64,000 bases of DNA. Source: Pseudomonadota bacterium (GTDB taxonomy: Bacteria; Pseudomonadota; Alphaproteobacteria; Acetobacterales; Acetobacteraceae). Of this stretch, positions 62,926 through 64,000 are shown one piece after another (positions within the stretch are counted from its first letter, which is position 1; every line of letters starts with the position of its first letter). The position numbers and the translations under genes were made by a program. Where the stretch lies: assembly GCA_021816925.1 (NCBI GenBank), contig JAKAWQ010000002.1, positions 166,156-230,155 of the forward strand. The letters are read 5' to 3'. The notes under the pieces are model-generated. The model worked only from the letters and a program-made list of their open reading frames with translations. It was not told the origin of the DNA and did not search any database.

Positions 62926-63231
62926 CTCCGCCGGTGCGGGGTTGCCCACAGGGACGGCTTTGGCTCGGCCACCCATACCGGCACCGCTACCGGAATGAGG
63001 AAAGCCCTCGTCGCGCTGCACCGCGCAAAAGGGACATCAACTTGGACAACTGGAAATAGCGCCAAGTGGGATGCGGTTCCCCTTGGCAGCCATGCACTAC
63101 CCACAGGATCAGGATAATGTCGTCACGCGTCTAGAGCGCGACGGAACCCTCTTGCCGCGCCGACGGCTTTGCCGCGATCCTCTGACGCCCGCGGGCTAAT
63201 TCGTGCCGCGGCCTACCCGCCGGGGAGGAAC

Positions 63232-63345
63232 TCAGCTCGAGTGCGTCTGATGATAGGGGCAGGCGGACGCACCCTCGGCGCTCAGGATCACGCCCCCGAG
63301 CACCACGCTCAGCACCACGAGCATGAACGCGACACGCTTGATCAT
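63232..63345 (-). CDS. Putative 37-residue secreted peptide
   Basis: From ATG 63345: MIKRVAFMLVVLSVVLGGVI, an Ala/Ser-rich cleavage-site-like ASA, then CPYHQTHSS. It looks like a complete signal peptide with a very short mature part. The upstream GGGGGT could serve as ribosome-binding site. No known family; it could be a remnant of a longer gene cut by the adjacent IS1380 debris. The rest of 62926-63231 shows nothing. Confidence 0.35.
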   Translation of the reverse strand: MIKRVAFMLVVLSVVLGGVILSAEGASACPYHQTHSS

Positions 63346-63378
63346 GGCATACCCCCGCTCATCGAACCAGTTTGGTCT

Positions 63379-63830
63379 TTAACCCGCTTTATATATCATG
63401 CTCCCGCCTGCCCGCGCTGGCAAGAGATGTTCCGGTAGATGCTGCGGGCCGAGCCGCCGCCCATGCGGGTGACGATGAAGCGGGTGTCCACCCCCTCCGG
63501 CCCGGCCTCCGCGATCATCCGCTCCCCCCGCGCTCAGCTCGCAGCGCCGAATTCGGCGAACCGGCGCAGCTTCTCGCTGCTGCCGGCGGCGGTGAACCGC
63601 TTTGCCGTGTTCGCCTCCAGCCGTTCGATATGGCGGCGCAATGTGCTCGTGCCGGCAACCCCCAACATCCAGCCGGCGCTCAATCTCCCGCAGCATCAGC
63701 GCCCCGCCATCCGAAGACATCCGCCCGCCGTCGAAGCGGGCCCCCAGCGGGCTGCCTTCAACCGCTGACAGCCCAGGCAGCGACAGCCTAGATACAACTT
63801 CGACGGGCACGGCAAAGCAAATCCGATCCG
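63379..63830 (-). mobile_element. IS1380-family transposase remnant
   Basis: From about 63810 downward: FDGGRMSSDGGALMLREIER, the N-terminal signature of IS1380 transposases. The middle of the gene is deleted; a later part appears in another frame, with GPEGVDTRFIVTRMGGGSAR followed by SIYRNISCQRGQAG, a C-terminal region motif, ending near 63400. Two frames and a large deletion mean it is inactive. Confidence 0.72.
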
Positions 63831-63877
63831 GTTGGCGTCAGCAACCAAACCTTACGTCAGATCAATAGCTTGTACTA

Positions 63878-64000
63878 GGGCGTGTCGTCAATTCAGCCGA
63901 ATCGTAGCGGCGACGAGGTGGATGGCGGCGAGGAAGTTGCGGGCGGTCTTGTCGTAGCGGGTGGCGATCGCCCGGGACTGCTTGATTTTGCCGAAGAAAT
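63878..64000 (-). mobile_element. IS5-family insertion sequence, right end with transposase C-terminus (cut by window edge)
   Basis: The minus strand reads FFGKIKQSRAIATRYDKTAR, then NFLAAIHLVAATIRLN and a stop at 63888-63890: the conserved C-terminus (RYDKTARNFL) of IS5-group DDE transposases. The element seems to begin at GGGCGTGTCGTCAATTC (63878), just after CTA, fitting the short target preference of this group. The catalytic region lies beyond the window. Confidence 0.8.

Overview
The window is GC-rich, gene-dense bacterial chromosome. Synteny and gene content point to an alphaproteobacterium, most likely Rhodospirillales/Acetobacteraceae. The evidence is the order glyA-nrdR-ribD-ribE-ribB-ribH-nusB-thiL, a porphobilinogen synthase whose metal loop has Asp in place of Cys, an alphaproteobacterial-type short ClpS, a HiPIP-type iron-sulfur protein, and many substrate-specific catabolic islands each with its own regulator. 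No rRNA, tRNA or CRISPR array was seen, and the genus cannot be fixed from the sequence alone.

Layout. 1-2.3 kb: end of a PEP-mutase-family lyase, threonine aldolase and a CinA-type amidase. 2.4-4.3 kb (minus): hemB with an AbiJ-like putative defence gene overlapping its stop codon. 4.6-11.1 kb (plus): a tightly coupled operon for one-carbon, riboflavin and thiamine cofactors with nrdR and nusB. 11.1-14.7 kb: a frameshifted DUF4337-like gene, a TPR/ATP-grasp protein and an IS110 remnant. 14.7-20.2 kb: a probable hydroxyproline/D-amino-acid catabolic set (proline-racemase family enzyme, FAD oxidase, GntR regulator), then a cupin and a KstD-like flavoprotein. 20.4-26.5 kb: an alpha/beta hydrolase, clpS, and a sulfatase-MFS transporter-LacI regulator cassette. 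27.2-29.5 kb: a lysine-2,3-aminomutase-family radical SAM enzyme beside a D-Ala-D-Ala-ligase-like ATP-grasp enzyme. 29.7-32 kb: a SuyAB-type sulfolactate sulfo-lyase divergent from a GntR regulator, with a perfect palindrome between them. 32-34.7 kb: HiPIP, acyl-CoA ligase and cyanase.

35-49 kb is a surface-polysaccharide region. It holds two FemAB/BioF2-like acyltransferases, a PEP-CTERM protein, a polysaccharide deacetylase, an ATP-grasp/low-molecular-weight tyrosine phosphatase fusion, three intact and two decayed glycosyltransferases, a sulfotransferase, a YdcF protein and a nucleotide-sugar epimerase. The PEP-CTERM gene has a textbook sigma-54 promoter. A 17-bp TGT-N11-AC(A/T) motif recurs around it (three good copies, one degenerate), which looks like an enhancer-binding-protein regulon. 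The exosortase itself is not in the window.

49-53.7 kb: NIPSNAP protein, a membrane PDC/PAS-like sensor without an output domain, a lipoprotein, an unusual arginase-family protein lacking a metal-ligand His, a fasciclin protein and a decayed ECF sigma gene. 53.9-58.6 kb: a complete branched-chain-amino-acid-type ABC transporter. 58.7-62.1 kb: der-bamB-yfgM. 62.2-64 kb: small lipoproteins, then insertion-sequence debris (IS1380 remnant, IS5-family end) running off the edge.
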